A stretch of DNA of 64,000 bases, taken from positions 73,947,433 through 74,011,432 of the forward strand of contig CM050690.1 of the NCBI GenBank assembly GCA_027574665.1, written 5' to 3'. Shown here piece after piece: positions 23,651 through 36,200 of the stretch; position 1 is the first letter of the stretch, and the number at the start of each line of letters is the position of its first letter. The notes beneath the pieces were generated by a model that had not been told where the DNA came from, made no database searches, and saw only the letters and a list, made by a program, of their open reading frames with translations. The translations under genes were made by a program, and so were the position numbers. This DNA comes from Rhynochetos jubatus (lineage: Eukaryota > Chordata > Aves > Eurypygiformes > Rhynochetidae).

Positions 23651-26600
23651 TAGTAGCCTTTGCTCAGCAAAAGCATGTGTTTTACGCAGCCAAACACAAG
23701 CACATTCATCTCCGGTGGAGGAATGTAGGTCAGACTCATGGAAAGCAGGGCTGCATCTTGAGGAGGACAACGCTGATATAACACCTTGACAGGAGCCACC
23801 CGGAGATGAAGTGCCAGTCTGCTGCAATGAGAGCAGAACTTGGCCTGAGAGCCAAGGAGGTGTCAGGAAGGTGCTATGTAATGAGGAGACAGAGCATTCT
23901 CCTGCACTGGTCTCAGCCTGAACAGGGAACGAGCCTCTACGGGAAGCATGCACCATCTCCAGCTTCCCAGCCATCCACAAAACACACATACACGGTGTCT
24001 TTGACCTTGCCTTCCCCAGCATAAACAGCGAGTGCCAATTACAAAAATTCCAAAACACTCTGTTGAACACGCATCTCGCCCTGGGGAGTGGGTGAAAAAA
24101 CAACACATGACAGATGTTAGTCATGTCACTTAATGCATGACTGAAAGTCACTTAAGAGGAGGGGAGAGGGAGAGGAGAGGGACAAGGACCTTTTTGTATA
24201 TGTATCTGGAGAGACTACTCCTACAGTGCTATCTCGGTTGGATGCACATCTTCTCTGCACACCCATGGGCAGAAGACCAAGCCTTGAGATCTAGGTAGCC
24301 CATCACACCACTTGAATCCAGGCATTTAAACTGAACAGCATTTGCACAACAACCAAAACCTATTCAGATGTCTACAAACAAACCACATGTTCCTGTGTGA
24401 ACCCACAAACAACCTCCTACATAGAAAACCCAGAGAACATCCCCAAAAGCAAAGCAACCAGTTTAACCGTTCCAGGGATGCCCTGGGGTGTTGGATGGGC
24501 TAACTGATGTGGGAAGAAGCAGGTCTGGAAGGAGCTGGTCACATCCCTGTCAGTCAATAAATGCCACACAGAGAAGTCCGGGCAATGTGGGGAGGGGACA
24601 GAGGGATATACCTACAGATGGTTTATCTTCAAAAAGCCAATTTGCATGGCTCTGCTGTGCATTTTGAAGGCTGTTTACCAGCCCGGTCTTTGTCCTAGCT
24701 GAAATGTGGCCAGCATTTCTAACAAGGCGGTTGCAAAGTGGAGCTCCCGAGAGGCTTTGCAGCAGAACCGATTGCAAAAGATTAGCGCTAGGGCTTAAGA
24801 GACCAAGAAAGAAGGGAAAGTAATGAAACAAAATCTCTTTCTTTTCCTTGGTTGAGGAATGATGGGGGCTAATTCCTTGTTGCTGGTGAGAAAGAGAGGA
24901 GATACCAGCTTCTGCACCCATCAATAAATTAACCCTGGCATATGGCATCTGAAACGCATCCATTTCCAGAGACGTTCATCTCTTTGTCTCCTCTTTGGAG
25001 TGAAAACATAATTATTGTTTAAACATGAGTTAATTCAGCAAGGTGAGGATCAATAAAGCAGAAGTATTCCTCTTTTAAAAGCAGAGAAATCTCAATCCAG
25101 GACAGATGTGGACATAACTCTGGCAGAGCTGACAGATGGAGAAGATGCTCTGGTCATGGCAGGAGCCTGGAGAAGCAGAGCTCCCTCTTCCCAGGACTGT
25201 CGTAGCCCTTGGGTCTACTAGGAAGAGCTAAGTCCAGCCACAGGCAGTCATGACAATGAATAAAAAGAACTGAAGTCACCCATGCATGTACACTTTATGG
25301 CCTGACATGAGGCTCGATATCTCCACCATGTACATGCTTCCCCCTTTCCTTTGAGGGTGCCTGAACCCTGCTAGTGAGAGGGTGTCTGCATGACAGGGAC
25401 CGCTGCCAGCGCTGCTCTCACACGATGGAGCCCCTGACCAACAAAAAGTGTGTCATAGTGGGTAGCATCACTTCTGTGCTCTGCTGAGCTTTTCCCATCA
25501 CTTTCCTCTACTCTGAAATAAATTGGCGACAACCACTGCCTGGAGAAGGAAACACAGGAAGGAAAACTGAGCTACCCACGATCACAGGCACGGGACTAGG
25601 CTCTCCTGTATGGTCTTCAGCCAGTTCTGCCTCCTCTGCCTCCTCCTATTTCTTCTTGCAGCTCCTGTCCATCGCCCTGTGCTGGCTAGGAAGTCTGCAG
25701 ACAGGGAAAGCCCCATGGCTGCCTGGAGCAATGGCCTGTCTCTGGAGGCAGGCTGCCACCCATACATCAGGTCTGTCTGAAGCTGGTTTACTTTTAGTGC
25801 TCACCCATGCACCGGGGCACATCCCTGGACCATTTCTGCTCAGCAAGTCTGACAGGAGGGCCAAACACCACCCTACACCAACTCATTCTGGCAGCTAATC
25901 CCCACAAGCCTCATCTCTTTTGTTCCTTGCTTCACCCAGTGCCTCACCTTTTCTTTTGCTAAATTCAGCTAAATCCTGTGCTGGCTGCCTTAGCTGGGCT
26001 GGGGAAGGGCAGCAGGAGCAACCAGCAGCGATCCCACCCATGCTGAGAATGATGCACCCATCGTTAGGGGCTAAGCAGCACTCAGTGGTGGGTTAAGCAG
26101 CAACACCCTGTGCAGCTCCTGGCTGGCAGCAGTGCTGGTGGCTCCAGCAGCACGCACGGTCCAACCCAGACGCCCCAAAATGGCATCAACACCAGAGCCA
26201 AAGGCCCTGGTGGTGGAGGTGGGCTAGTAGCAATCCCCGTTTGACAGCTTGAGCTATTCTGGGTGCAGGTGTAATTTTAGCAACCTGTCACGGGTGTGAA
26301 GCAAGATGTGTGACCAGAAGGAGGAAGGGTACCCAAATCTGCTGACCTTTGAGCCTCTCCACACACCCCCTCCTGCCTTGGGGAGCATCCTGAGCTCCCA
26401 CATCCCAGACACATACACCCTTTGATCTGCTAGTTGCAAGGAGAAGGACCAAAGATGAGCATCAGAGGGGTTAACGCATGAGCAGCCTCACCTCCTCTGA
26501 GTCCAATGCTGCTTTTATTAATTCATGTGGCACTTTGCAGGACGCTCCAGTAATCACCAGGGTGCACGTGAGAGCCAGGAGCGTGTGGCCAGGCTCGCTG

Positions 26601-28766
26601 TGCCGTGCTCATGCTCACTTAACAGCTTGTCACATCCTCCTCACTCAAGTATTCAGTGCTAATGCATCTCTTAAAGTGCTTCATGAGCTATTAAAGTCGA
26701 GCGTACCTCAAGTGCATGATAAATGGACTCTATGCCAGTGTCTTCCTCCCACTCTACCCAGTGCCTGCCACCAGTGGGATTAATCCATCCTCCCATCCCA
26801 TTCCTGCTGTTCTTTCCCAGCGCTAGTGCTTGGCTGACAGGGCATGATCCCCAGGGTTAGCTGGTGAAGGGAGGCTGCAGTGGGGCAGGGGGTGAGCTCT
26901 GTGGGCGGTGTGTGAAGTATACCCCTCGGGTCTCCCATGCAGGGCAGATGCTCCCTGACCTCACCTGCATGTGTACAGCCTCTTCAAGCCAGGCACAGCA
27001 GAGTGAGCAGGAGACCTGCTGCTCCAAAGCCCCAGTGATCGCCTTGGTCTTTCGGAGAGGTGCCCAGAAGGGACACAAGAAACCTCTGGGGAACAGACTG
27101 AGGAAAGTCCTGGAAGTGTCCTCCTAGCATTTCTCCAGCTCTTACACCCACTCTTGCCCCCTCTCTCCTTTTTATGTTTCCCAGGGCAGAGCATACTCTT
27201 TGGCTCCTGCATTCAGGGGGAGCCCTGCACCACCCCATGCACCCCTCCAGCTGCCTGTTGGTGCACTCAGGTCTCAGCAGTCCTGTTTTTGAGCTGGTGC
27301 CCCAGACATCTCCCTCCCAGATGCAGCTGGACAAAGAAAGGAGGAGGGACACAGGGACAAGGAGTCTATGCCGCCAACTCCCTGAATCCTGCTGGATCAC
27401 GGAGCAGAAGAGTGACAGTTGTAGCTTGCCTGGCCAGGCGCCTTACCTGGGGATGTGGTCTCTATGCCAGCACACTGCTGCCAGTGGTGAAATGCACGGC
27501 ACCGGCCAGCACTGGTGGGGGGCAGCATTTGTTTCTCTGTCTAGACAATGTATTTCAAGAGTGCATAATCCTGAAATACCTGGCACTTCTGTGTTTTGTG
27601 CATCTCCCTGTGTGAGTGGTCTGGGCTGCCATCCCCTCAGCAGGGAGGGAAGCAGCACGGACCATCCAAGGGATGGTCTAGGAGCCTTGACACTGGATCC
27701 TTCAAGAGTTCCAAGACAGCGGTCCTGCAAGCACAGCAAGACTAAGCAGCATTGCTGCTCTGCAGAAAACATCACACCACCACAACCAGCACACAGGTCA
27801 GCAGCCAAATGCTTCAAGCAAGTGCCCTGGGAAGGTGGTGGGAATGTTCCTGCAACACCACCCAGCAAGCTCCCTCTGTGTCCAGAGAGTGGCTGTCCCC
27901 ACATGATGGGCACAAGTCACTGAACCCCATCTGCTTCGTGTTCAAGCAAGCAAGGCTGCCAGCTTCCAGCAGTGTAAACCTATCCATCTGGATTTAGGGG
28001 AGCTCAGTGGGGGGATCTGGGTGGCTTTCCCCAATCCCAGAGAGTCCACGGATGCACAGATGTCTTTACCAGAGATAATTGGCAAGATTCTCCTCTATAA
28101 CCTATCAAAAACAAGTGCCGCTTCCTGCTGGGGATACAGTGAGTTTTGGAGGTCCCCCACTCTGTTCCATTTTTGCAAGGCTCCCATAGGTGACCCTGAA
28201 GCAGGACTGCTGCCCATAACCTTCCTGCTCCTGCAGAACCCAGGATCACTGGTGTCTCTAAAATTTTGTTCCTCTAAAGTCATCATTGAGGTAAGCCCCA
28301 AATCCGCTGCTAACCCGAAGAGGCAGAGAAGGGCAGAGATGGGTAGGGGCAATGGGGGCAAAGTCACACCAAGGAGGTGAGAGCGGGCTGAGGCACCCAT
28401 CACGGTCACGGGGTAGGGTGTTGGGGCTTGGGGCAGTCAGGCTGCTGCTTCTCCCACTCACCCATCCCTTCATGGGTGGGTTGCACAGGGCAGCGTGCAG
28501 AAAAGGGGGACTGAAGGGCTGGGAAGCAGGGACACCCTGGGACATATGGGGGTATAGGTAGGGCGAAGGACACTGACAGGCATTGTGGGGATGCAGGATA
28601 CCCAAATCCTGCAGTAATGGGCTGTGTCATGGAGAGGAGAAAAGTGATAACATCCAGAAATGTAGTATCAGGACAGCCTGGAGAGTGCCCCCAGCTTGCC
28701 CCAGAAGAGAGGCTGAAGGAGTGGCATTCACATTTTTCAGGACCTCCAAGTGAGAAAGAGACTCAC
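23651..28766. other. Probable CNTFR intron following the signal-peptide exon; nothing else recognised
   Basis: This adjoins the GTGAGT donor at 28766, so it should be the intron's 5' part. The 249-codon plus-strand frame at 27174-27923 and a 156-codon minus-strand frame opposite it lie in stop-poor GC-rich sequence and resemble nothing known. Confidence 0.55.
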
Positions 28767-28848
28767 CCAGCTGGCTGTGTCTCTGGGCGTAGACCACCAC
28801 CACCGCGGCGAGCACCACGCAGCAGGCTGACGGGACGGGGTTAGCCAT
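28767..28848 (-). CDS. CNTFR: CNTFR first coding exon (start codon and signal peptide), ciliary neurotrophic factor receptor subunit alpha
   Basis: This exon encodes the N-terminus of the CNTF receptor alpha chain, a GPI-anchored receptor that binds CNTF at the cell surface and signals with LIFR and gp130. Seen: on the minus strand the frame starts MANPVPSACCVVLAA, continues through a Val-rich hydrophobic core (about residues 8-19) and reaches YAQRHSQL. Human CNTFR has the same layout (MAAPVPWACC... YAQRHSPQ), and I recall the chicken protein as nearly identical over this stretch. Signal cleavage is expected after Ala21. The intron ends CCACAG at 28851-28849, directly before the ATG, so the Kozak bases upstream of ATG must come from a separate 5' UTR exon. 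A pyrimidine-rich tract and a possible branch point (CTGAT, A about 28 bases upstream) precede it. The donor is GTGAGT at 28766-28761. The coding part is 82 bases, phase 1, leaving a G that would start the next codon (Glu in relatives). No downstream exon was found in the window. Confidence 0.9.
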
Positions 28849-28880
28849 CTGTGGAAGAAAACACAGGCAGGAGCGATCAG
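28849..28880 (-). promoter_or_regulatory. CNTFR: Splice acceptor, polypyrimidine tract and branch point for the CNTFR start-codon exon
   Basis: Read on the minus strand, this stretch begins with CTGAT, a fair branch-point match, followed by a pyrimidine-rich run ending TTCTTCCACAG. The AG is immediately next to the ATG. No competing AG lies between the putative branch point and the acceptor, which supports this exon boundary. Confidence 0.7.
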
Positions 28881-30364
28881 GGTTTGCCCCCAGGAGATCT
28901 CACAGGCAGCATACCAAGACCTGGTCCCTCCTGGGAGGCTGAACTGTGCGATGGAACTGCAAGGAGGTGGACATGAAGCGAGACCAGCTCAGCCACGGGG
29001 GAACCTGCTGCAAAATGAGGCTTTTTGCCAGAGCACACTCCATCGTTCAATGGCCTGTGGCACTTTCCATGGGAGCTGCCAGCAGAACCAGGTGCCCGGA
29101 GGCAACAATACACCTTGCAAAAAGGCTGTGTTTTCCTCATCTAATTCTCAACCTTTCCCTTAAGAAAAGTCAAAACCTGGTGCTGGGCACGCCTTGGCTG
29201 CAGCAGCATCAGCCTAGGAGCAGGCGCTGCCTGCAAGTGCATTCCAGAGGTTTTTTTGAAGAGATAGGAGCACACCCAGGCACTCCACAGAAGCAGCTGG
29301 TGATGAGGGTGTGCAAAATGCTGCTGCTCCAGTGTGGCTCCTAGCACTACCATTGTGCTGTCTGACAGCCTGATGCACCAGCAGCAGCATTTCTCGGCAT
29401 GGCAGGGACACTGTAACCCTCACTGGTGTCTTCACAGTGACCAACAGGTACGGCATGCTGCCCTGGACACCTGCCTTTGACACCCTGAAGTCAGCCCCTG
29501 TCTCTCTGGGCTGGGAGAGGGGCAGAGGCTGCTGCATCCCAGTGAGCCATGCCATGTCTCAGAGAATGCTGGCGTGCAGGAAGGGGATAAAGACAGGTGG
29601 GTGGAAACATGCTGGGCTTTAGGAACAATCAAGGAACATCCTCCTTGCACCAACGAGCCTCCCCAGGAGTGGACAAATGGCAGCAGCAACCGCGTGGATG
29701 CCCTGCGCAGCCCTGCCAGGCTCAGACAGCTGAGCTCTCCTCCTCTTGTAGCCGGGGCAGGTGGAGGAGCCCAGAGCCAGGAGGGAGCTGCTGGAGACGA
29801 TGGGGATGCCAGCCCACCCGCCAGGAGGTAAATAGCACCATGCGTGAAAAGCAAATTACACCTTCAAAATCGTTTAAACCTCTCTAATCTCCAGCGCCGT
29901 ATCGGTAACGCGCGGAGGATTGCCTTTTAATCTAGAACATGAGTATGGGCTCGTTAGCCAGATGGCATCCATTTAAACCTAAATAAAGGGGAAGCTGTAC
30001 CGGCCAGATAAAAAAAAAATCCCAGCAAAATGTATTCCATTACCCAACATGGCCATGGCAGAAGCCCAGATGGCCTCAGGTTTGCAGCAGGACACCAGCT
30101 CTTTGCAGGGATGGAAGGGAGAGCAAGTATGGCTGGGAGGGATGTCACAAGCAGATTTTGGGGTGCAGCCTGATCTCAGATGCCTGGTAGGGATGCTGGA
30201 GGGACAGGGGCCATGAAGAGAAGGCAGAGAAGATACCTATGGCCTCTCTGCTGAATTTGCAGCACTGGGTTTGGGCAGAGAAGGCTGGCAGTGAGAGCCG
30301 GCCCCGGTGTGGCTGTGACAGCAGAGCACGGGTACGACAGCCCCAGAGGCCGTTCCCAGCCCTC

Positions 30365-30490
30365 CTGGGTTACCTTGAGCAAATTGCTCTCACTGCCTCC
30401 CCCGTGCCTCAGTTTCCCTGCCTGTAAAACAGAGATAATAACGGTGACCTTCCTTTGAAAGCTCTGGGTGAGGAGTGCTAAGTGCTAATT
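30365..30490 (-). repeat. Ancient MIR/L2-like relic
   Basis: The plus strand reads CTTGAGCAAATTGCTCTCAC, GTGCCTCAGTTTCCCTGCC, TGTAAAACAGAGATAATAAC and finally AGTGCTAAGTGCTAATT. This is the familiar order of the reverse complement of MIR/L2-type 3' ends (CTCAGTTTCC, TGTAAAATGGGGATAATA, then the region ending near AGTGCTTAG). Family assignment between MIR, L2 and other amniote relics is uncertain. Confidence 0.6.
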
Positions 30491-31139
30491 ACAACATCGT
30501 TATCATTCACTCTGTTGCTTCTCTCCTGCTCCTCTTTTTCCTGTGTCTGCTCTCCACTCTGCCTCCCCCAAGTGTCCCTATGGTGCTCACAGTGTGGCTC
30601 CCCTCCTGTTACCCCTCCTGCCATCGCAAGCAGCAGTTTGGGGAGTAGGTGATGGCTGGGACCTGAGGTAGGTGGCAATGCCACATCCTGGGGCAGTGCT
30701 GGCCTGCAGACCCCCAGCAGCTTGGAAGCTGCCTGCAAACCAGGAGCTGACTCTCCCTACCAATCCCAAATTCACTTCCCACTGAATATTCCCTCCCTGC
30801 GGACCTGGAAATTGGTGGATGGCACCAGGAATTGAAGCAGGTAGGAATTGCACCAGAGCTGGAACGCCCTCTTTAACACAGTCCAGGTACCCCCAAGTAG
30901 GACGTCCATCTCATCTCTGGGGACAGTGGCAATGATAGGACATGGGATGTGAGCTGCTCCAGCCACCTGGCCATCAGCCTGCTCTTTGAAGATCATGAGA
31001 TCTGCTCGCCATAGCCTTTGGTTTGGCTCATGCTGGTGCAAATATCATCGCCAACCACCACAATCAACATTTTGGTCCTGCCAGGGATCAAAGCCACTCA
31101 CTCTCCCTTGCTGCTCCTCATCAGTCACTAAAATAATCG

Positions 31140-31155
31140 CTGCTGCTGCTGCTGC
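31140..31155 (+). repeat. (CTG)5 microsatellite
   Basis: Five clean CTG units after AATAATCG, in non-coding sequence upstream of the CNTFR start-codon exon. It is short and probably stable. Confidence 0.9.
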
Positions 31156-32616
31156 CCATGTGTACAGACAGGCACCAGAGTTATGTGGCAAGGGGTGATT
31201 CCTGCCTCAAAGCACCAACAGCCTCGAGGGTGCTGCTGTTTGGCTACAGGTAGAAAAAAAGAGAGGAGGGACCTGGCCAAGGTTCCTGAGAACTCTGTGG
31301 CACAACCAGGACACAGACAAAGACTCCCAGTGCTGGCACAGAGACCTCACTGCTCAGCTGCTCTCACGCTGCACAACCTCATTTCTTCTTAGAGATGAGC
31401 CCTGCTGCCAGGCAGGAGCCAGAGCTATTTTAGTGTGAAAAATCTAGCCAGAAAACCAACTTTTTCTCACTTGAATCACGATTTCCCAGGCAGTATTTGC
31501 TTTGTGTGTCTGTTTTGCCCAAAGCCATATTTATTTATTTTTCCAAGCACATAACAAAACCTTTGCAATTTTTGCAGATGCTTCTAATGCAAATTTCCAT
31601 TTGCTGTATTTGCTCATTTAACAGTTTCTCTAGCAAAAGCCAGCACCCCAGTACGTGGGCTCACAGGCCAGCGAGCAGCAGCTCACCAGGCATGCAGCTC
31701 CCCAGGCTGTGTCCCTGCTCTGGCAAGGACCAGTTGAAAGGTGATGGTGGGGAACTGCATTTATTACACAGCAAACCCAGCAGTGGGAAACTCAATCTTC
31801 TGTGGAAAAAAAGGTTGTAGAATATTTGCTTTTGCCCCTGCAGTGAATCATTTCTTGGCAGCAGAAAGGAAAGAGGAGCTTGGGCAGGAGGGGAGGGAGG
31901 CGAGAGGGCACATGAGATGGGATGGCCCAGCAGCTCTGGAGCTGGAGCCACCTCTGGCAGCCTTCCTTGCTGTCCCCAGCTTGTTATTTTGGGGAGACCA
32001 ACTAGTCAAGCCTTCCCTACTTGTCCTCTGCCACAAGGGTAATGGGGACATCAGTCATGGTCACTCTTAGCAGATGACAGTTCAACGTAGACATGAATAT
32101 GGTCCCCTCCGGCAGCTCTCAGTCTAAAGCAAATGCATTTCCTGTTGTGCCTTCCCCAAGCTGGATCACACTACGTGGAATGGGTTGTGGATAGATCTCC
32201 ATGAAGAAAAGCCCAGAAGGTGCCTCTGGAGCAGGATTGAAGGGGCGCAGCAATGTGACATTAACTGCTGTGGTGTGAGGGGGTGAGGACGGTCCTGAGG
32301 TGGGTAGCAAGAGCAAAGAGGATGGTGTATCCAAGCAAAAAGCAGGATGCCACCGTCTGCTGAACAGTTCCAGTGTCCTCTTCTAGGCAGAGATGGATCC
32401 TTTCCAGCTCTCCCTTAGAAGGACCTGCAAAGCCATAGGGATGCTTGCTGGCTTTGGGGTATTAACTGGTGACAGCCAGCTGGAAATGACAGCTCCAGGG
32501 CAGGGCTGTCCCTGGCTGGTGAGGGATGTGGGCTGCACTCCAGCCTCCCCCCACAACTCTGACCTGCCACAGTCCCCTCACAGCCGTGACAAGTAAGACC
32601 GACCTCATTCTGCAGG

Positions 32617-32618
<2 letters not shown>

Positions 32619-32656
<38 letters not shown>
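32619..32656 (+). repeat. (GT)19 dinucleotide microsatellite
   Basis: An uninterrupted GT run preceded by GGGG and followed by TTTCCC, then nine A. It is pure and long enough to be polymorphic. Confidence 0.98.
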
Positions 32657-32658
<2 letters not shown>

Positions 32659-32779
32659 CCCACAAAAAAAAAGGTACTTTCAAAACCTAGTGTTTCCACA
32701 ACAAAGTCTTCTGTTGGGTGCTTCCCCACCAGCTGCTGGCTATTTGGGGGAGAAAAATGCTACATTGTCATTTCCTCCC

Positions 32780-33200
32780 CATGCACCCCACTGCAGCATT
32801 GTCAAGAGCCTTCCAAAGGAGTTCTGCAGCACCTGTACTGCAGGCATTGACTGTAAATGCTACAATACAACCTCTAGTGCACACACCACGGCACACCTGT
32901 ACTGCAGACATCAACTGTAGCCACTGTTGTACACCCGTCCTGCTCACACTGATTGGAGAGACTAAAGTACACCTGTAGTGCAGATACTGGTTGTTGACCT
33001 TACACTACACCTGTACTGCAGATGCTGACCGTAGATGGTACCATACACCTGCACCACAGATGCTGACTTTAGACACTGCAGCACACCTATCCTGCAGGAG
33101 AGGTTATGCTCTGCCTGTCCCATCCCAGAGGGGTGATGTTACACACCTGTAATGCAGATGTGGAATGTTGTCATTACAGTGCACCTGTGCTGGACACGCA
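32780..33200 (+). repeat. Degenerate minisatellite with a 38-bp period
   Basis: The block ACCTGTACTGCAG (or a close variant) recurs at 32831, 32895, 32933, 32971, 33009, 33047, 33085, 33145 and 33183. Six of these spacings are exactly 38 bases; the others carry insertions or deletions. Each unit goes on to GATGCTGACTGTAGA-like sequence. A further weak copy is seen at 32785. The array begins about 125 bases after the GT microsatellite. Confidence 0.85.
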
Positions 33201-36200
33201 GCAGACACCTCCTGGGCCCCAGCCCCACAAAAACACCTCTACCAAAGCCACCGCTCTGCTCAGCCCCAGAGATCTGGAGGGCCTCCAGTGAGATGCCATC
33301 CCTCCTGAAGAGTAGCATGCACCACTGGGAGAAGCAGGGAACCACTATCCTGGGCAGGACATCCCCCAGTCCCGGTTCCTACAGGGATTGCAGCACTTGT
33401 GGGCAGGAGGACAGTCCTGGGAGCAGCCCTTGGGTGCCAAAACACACCAACTGCTGTCTCCTCCCTCCAGACCTCTCCTGTCAGCAAGATGAGGGAAAGG
33501 AAAAACTAGCTGTTGCTTAATGCTGTACACCTGCTAACAGCCCTAAAACCTCCTAGTCCTGCAATGCGCTGCTTGTGCTGAACTCCACTTAGCTGCTTAA
33601 GAAGAGGAGAGAAAAGAGGGGCTTTATCATCTCCTTAATACGTGCTATCAGAAAGTCTTACCTGCAGGGCCAGATCCCCTGCTGCTTGAAAAGCCTTCTT
33701 AAATATAATTTAAACCCCCACTGTCAACAGGACGATTAGCACTGCCACCCTGGACCACAAACGCCACAGGGATGACCGGGGCCAGCTGAAATTAATTCGC
33801 TCACGGCTCTTGCAGACTGCAACTTTCCTCCCTCCAGTACTTTCCTCCCTTTCCAGTAACAAAGAGGACATGCTGAGTGAGAGGATGCCCTGGAGGGAGG
33901 AGATCCCCACGGCAGAGTCTCTCCATCACTGTGCCTTTGCTGGCCATGGGAATGATGCCAGACCCCTGGGTAGCTGCACAGACTCTCCTGCCCTCGTGGT
34001 CTAGGAAAGATGGACAGAAGATGGAGGCATGGCCCTCAAATAAATTCCCAGCTGCTTTGGTTGAAGACGTGCCCCTGAATGCAGCCATAGGCTTCCAGTG
34101 CTCTTGGCTCACTGCATACATGCTGAAGCCTGGAGCTGCTCCATCATCCCTGGGTATCACTGCTAGGATGTCTCAGTGAGAAAGGCAGAGACCAAAGCTG
34201 CATCCTGTGACCACGGGAAGGAAGAAAGAGGCTCTCCTGGAAGAAGCATCAGCCAAAACACACCTTGCAGCTCCTCCAAAGTGAGCAAGCAATCCCTGGT
34301 GCATCAGCACACTGCAGCCCACACCCCAACCCTCGCAGGACAAGGGGTGTGTGCAGGGATGCTATGACCTGCCTCCTCTGTGCCCCAAGGACAAGCAGGG
34401 GAACCATCCTCATGGTGTAGCTCCCTGCCAGCCATATCCTACCTCCATGAGAAATGTCAGGAGAGCATCAGACAGGCACACCACTGGGAACTCCTCCAGC
34501 GATCCTGCCTACCAACAGCACTCAGTGCCATGACCATCACAGGGCAATGCCACTGCGCAGGCAGCTGCCTACTGCTGCCCATCCCCTCTTCCCGCTTGGA
34601 GCCTTGAAAGGGGACGTTTGCCACAACCTGTACCTGTCCGCGCGACTACCATCACGTTAACTGGCCTTTCTGTAAGCGGTGGGCAGTGGTCCAAGCCTAG
34701 CCATCTGCTCCAGTGGTGATAAAAACCAATGCAAAGCACAGCATACTAATAAGCATCGCACGTCCTCGAAACTGGTGCTGGGAGAAAGCATGGCAGGGCA
34801 GGAGGGGGCCTGAATCCCGACAGCAGAGATTGTGGAGAAACAATGTCCCAAGGACACCGGTGCCACCCGGGCAGGAATTCAGTGGAGCCCCCATAGCCCC
34901 ACTCCTCCACCTCAGATGAAGACTGCACCTCACATCCACAACTGGACAGCCTCTGAGATGGAGCAAAGCTTGGACCAACAATGGGAAATGCCATTTTTTC
35001 CCCTGCTTTTTACTCAACTTGCATCTGTGCTGAGCACTTTCTGGCTCCCTGCAGAGAGAGGTTGCAGGAATCAATTTCATGTTTGCTTCTATTAAAGAAT
35101 AGCCAAAGATGGTGGTTTTTTTCTGGAGCCACCATTCAGCTGAGGTCTTGGGTTGGGTTTTTTCCACAGATGCTTCCCCAGTGACATAGACCTGATGGTG
35201 CTGGGGACAGAAGAGATCAGACAGAGAAGGGAGGGAAATGGGAGATGCTTATGGTCCCAGTGCTCCTCCCTGGAAGCCAGAGAAATCACCCAAGATGGAT
35301 ATATTTGGGGACAGATCCTGCCCACCCTGCCTTCCCAGGCTGTGATTACTGCAGGAAGGAGCTCTCGATGGCTCACACTGAATTTTGGCGCTTCGATTCC
35401 CAGTCTCCGCTCATGAAAACAGAACATTAACAACGGGGAACAAAACATGAAACAAAATACAAATGCAAAACTGAACTCCCACACATGAGCAAACAGCCCC
35501 AGATGTTTTAGGAAGGTCCTGTTGCCTAACACCAGGTTCGGTTTGTGAATTCCAGGTGAACACCTGCAACTTCTCTTATTTTTGTCTGCGGGGCTGGACT
35601 GCCCTTCAAAACTACCAGGATTTTGCTCACAACTCTGCTTTTTGCCTTTAGGAGAGTCTGTGGCCAAGCTGGTTTATGAACTCCCCAGTGCCCCTCCACG
35701 GGGCAGATGTGAACCTCCACGGCAGAGAAAAGCATCCTAGCACTGGAGGGTGCCACAGTCATGTGCCATCCTGAGCAAAACAAAGAGGAAAGGGAGGACA
35801 AACAGAGCTTGTTGTCCAGACTTCCTCCATCGACTGGATACCTGTAGCACAGTGGGCATGGCATAGGGCAGCATGGCGTTTCCAAGCCTTCCCAAGCCTT
35901 TCCTAGCCTCAGGAACTTGGTCACTGCTAGTGGGGATTCTGGGGGGGAGTCTGGCTGCAAGAGCCTTAACATCCCCCTGAATGACACCTGGGGACAGAGC
36001 GACAAAGGTGTTCAGCTTGAAATCTGAAGACTGCACCTCTTAGTAGCCAAAACATGATCATCTGGTGGTCTGTTTTCTGCAGCACACATACAAGGGACTG
36101 GACACCAGTGTGGGCACTGGATCTGAGCTCGCTGGCACTGGCGCCCCAGTGCTACCCCGCCAGAGAGGTGAAGGACATCACACTGCTGCAGAAGCACAGG

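Larger units (their letters stand above)
28881..32618. other. Probable intron or 5' region upstream of the CNTFR start-codon exon
   Basis: Non-coding apart from the MIR-like relic at 30.4 kb and small repeats. No 5' UTR exon was recognised here, though one could be missed because non-coding exons leave no frame. Confidence 0.5.

Noticed and set aside
27174-27923. 249-codon plus-strand frame
   Set aside because: No domain. A 156-codon frame is open on the other strand over the same bases, so this is stop-poor GC-rich DNA.
32831-33190. CRISPR-like regularly spaced repeats
   Set aside because: The whole 38-bp unit repeats rather than a short repeat with unique spacers, and the genome is vertebrate. 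It is a minisatellite.
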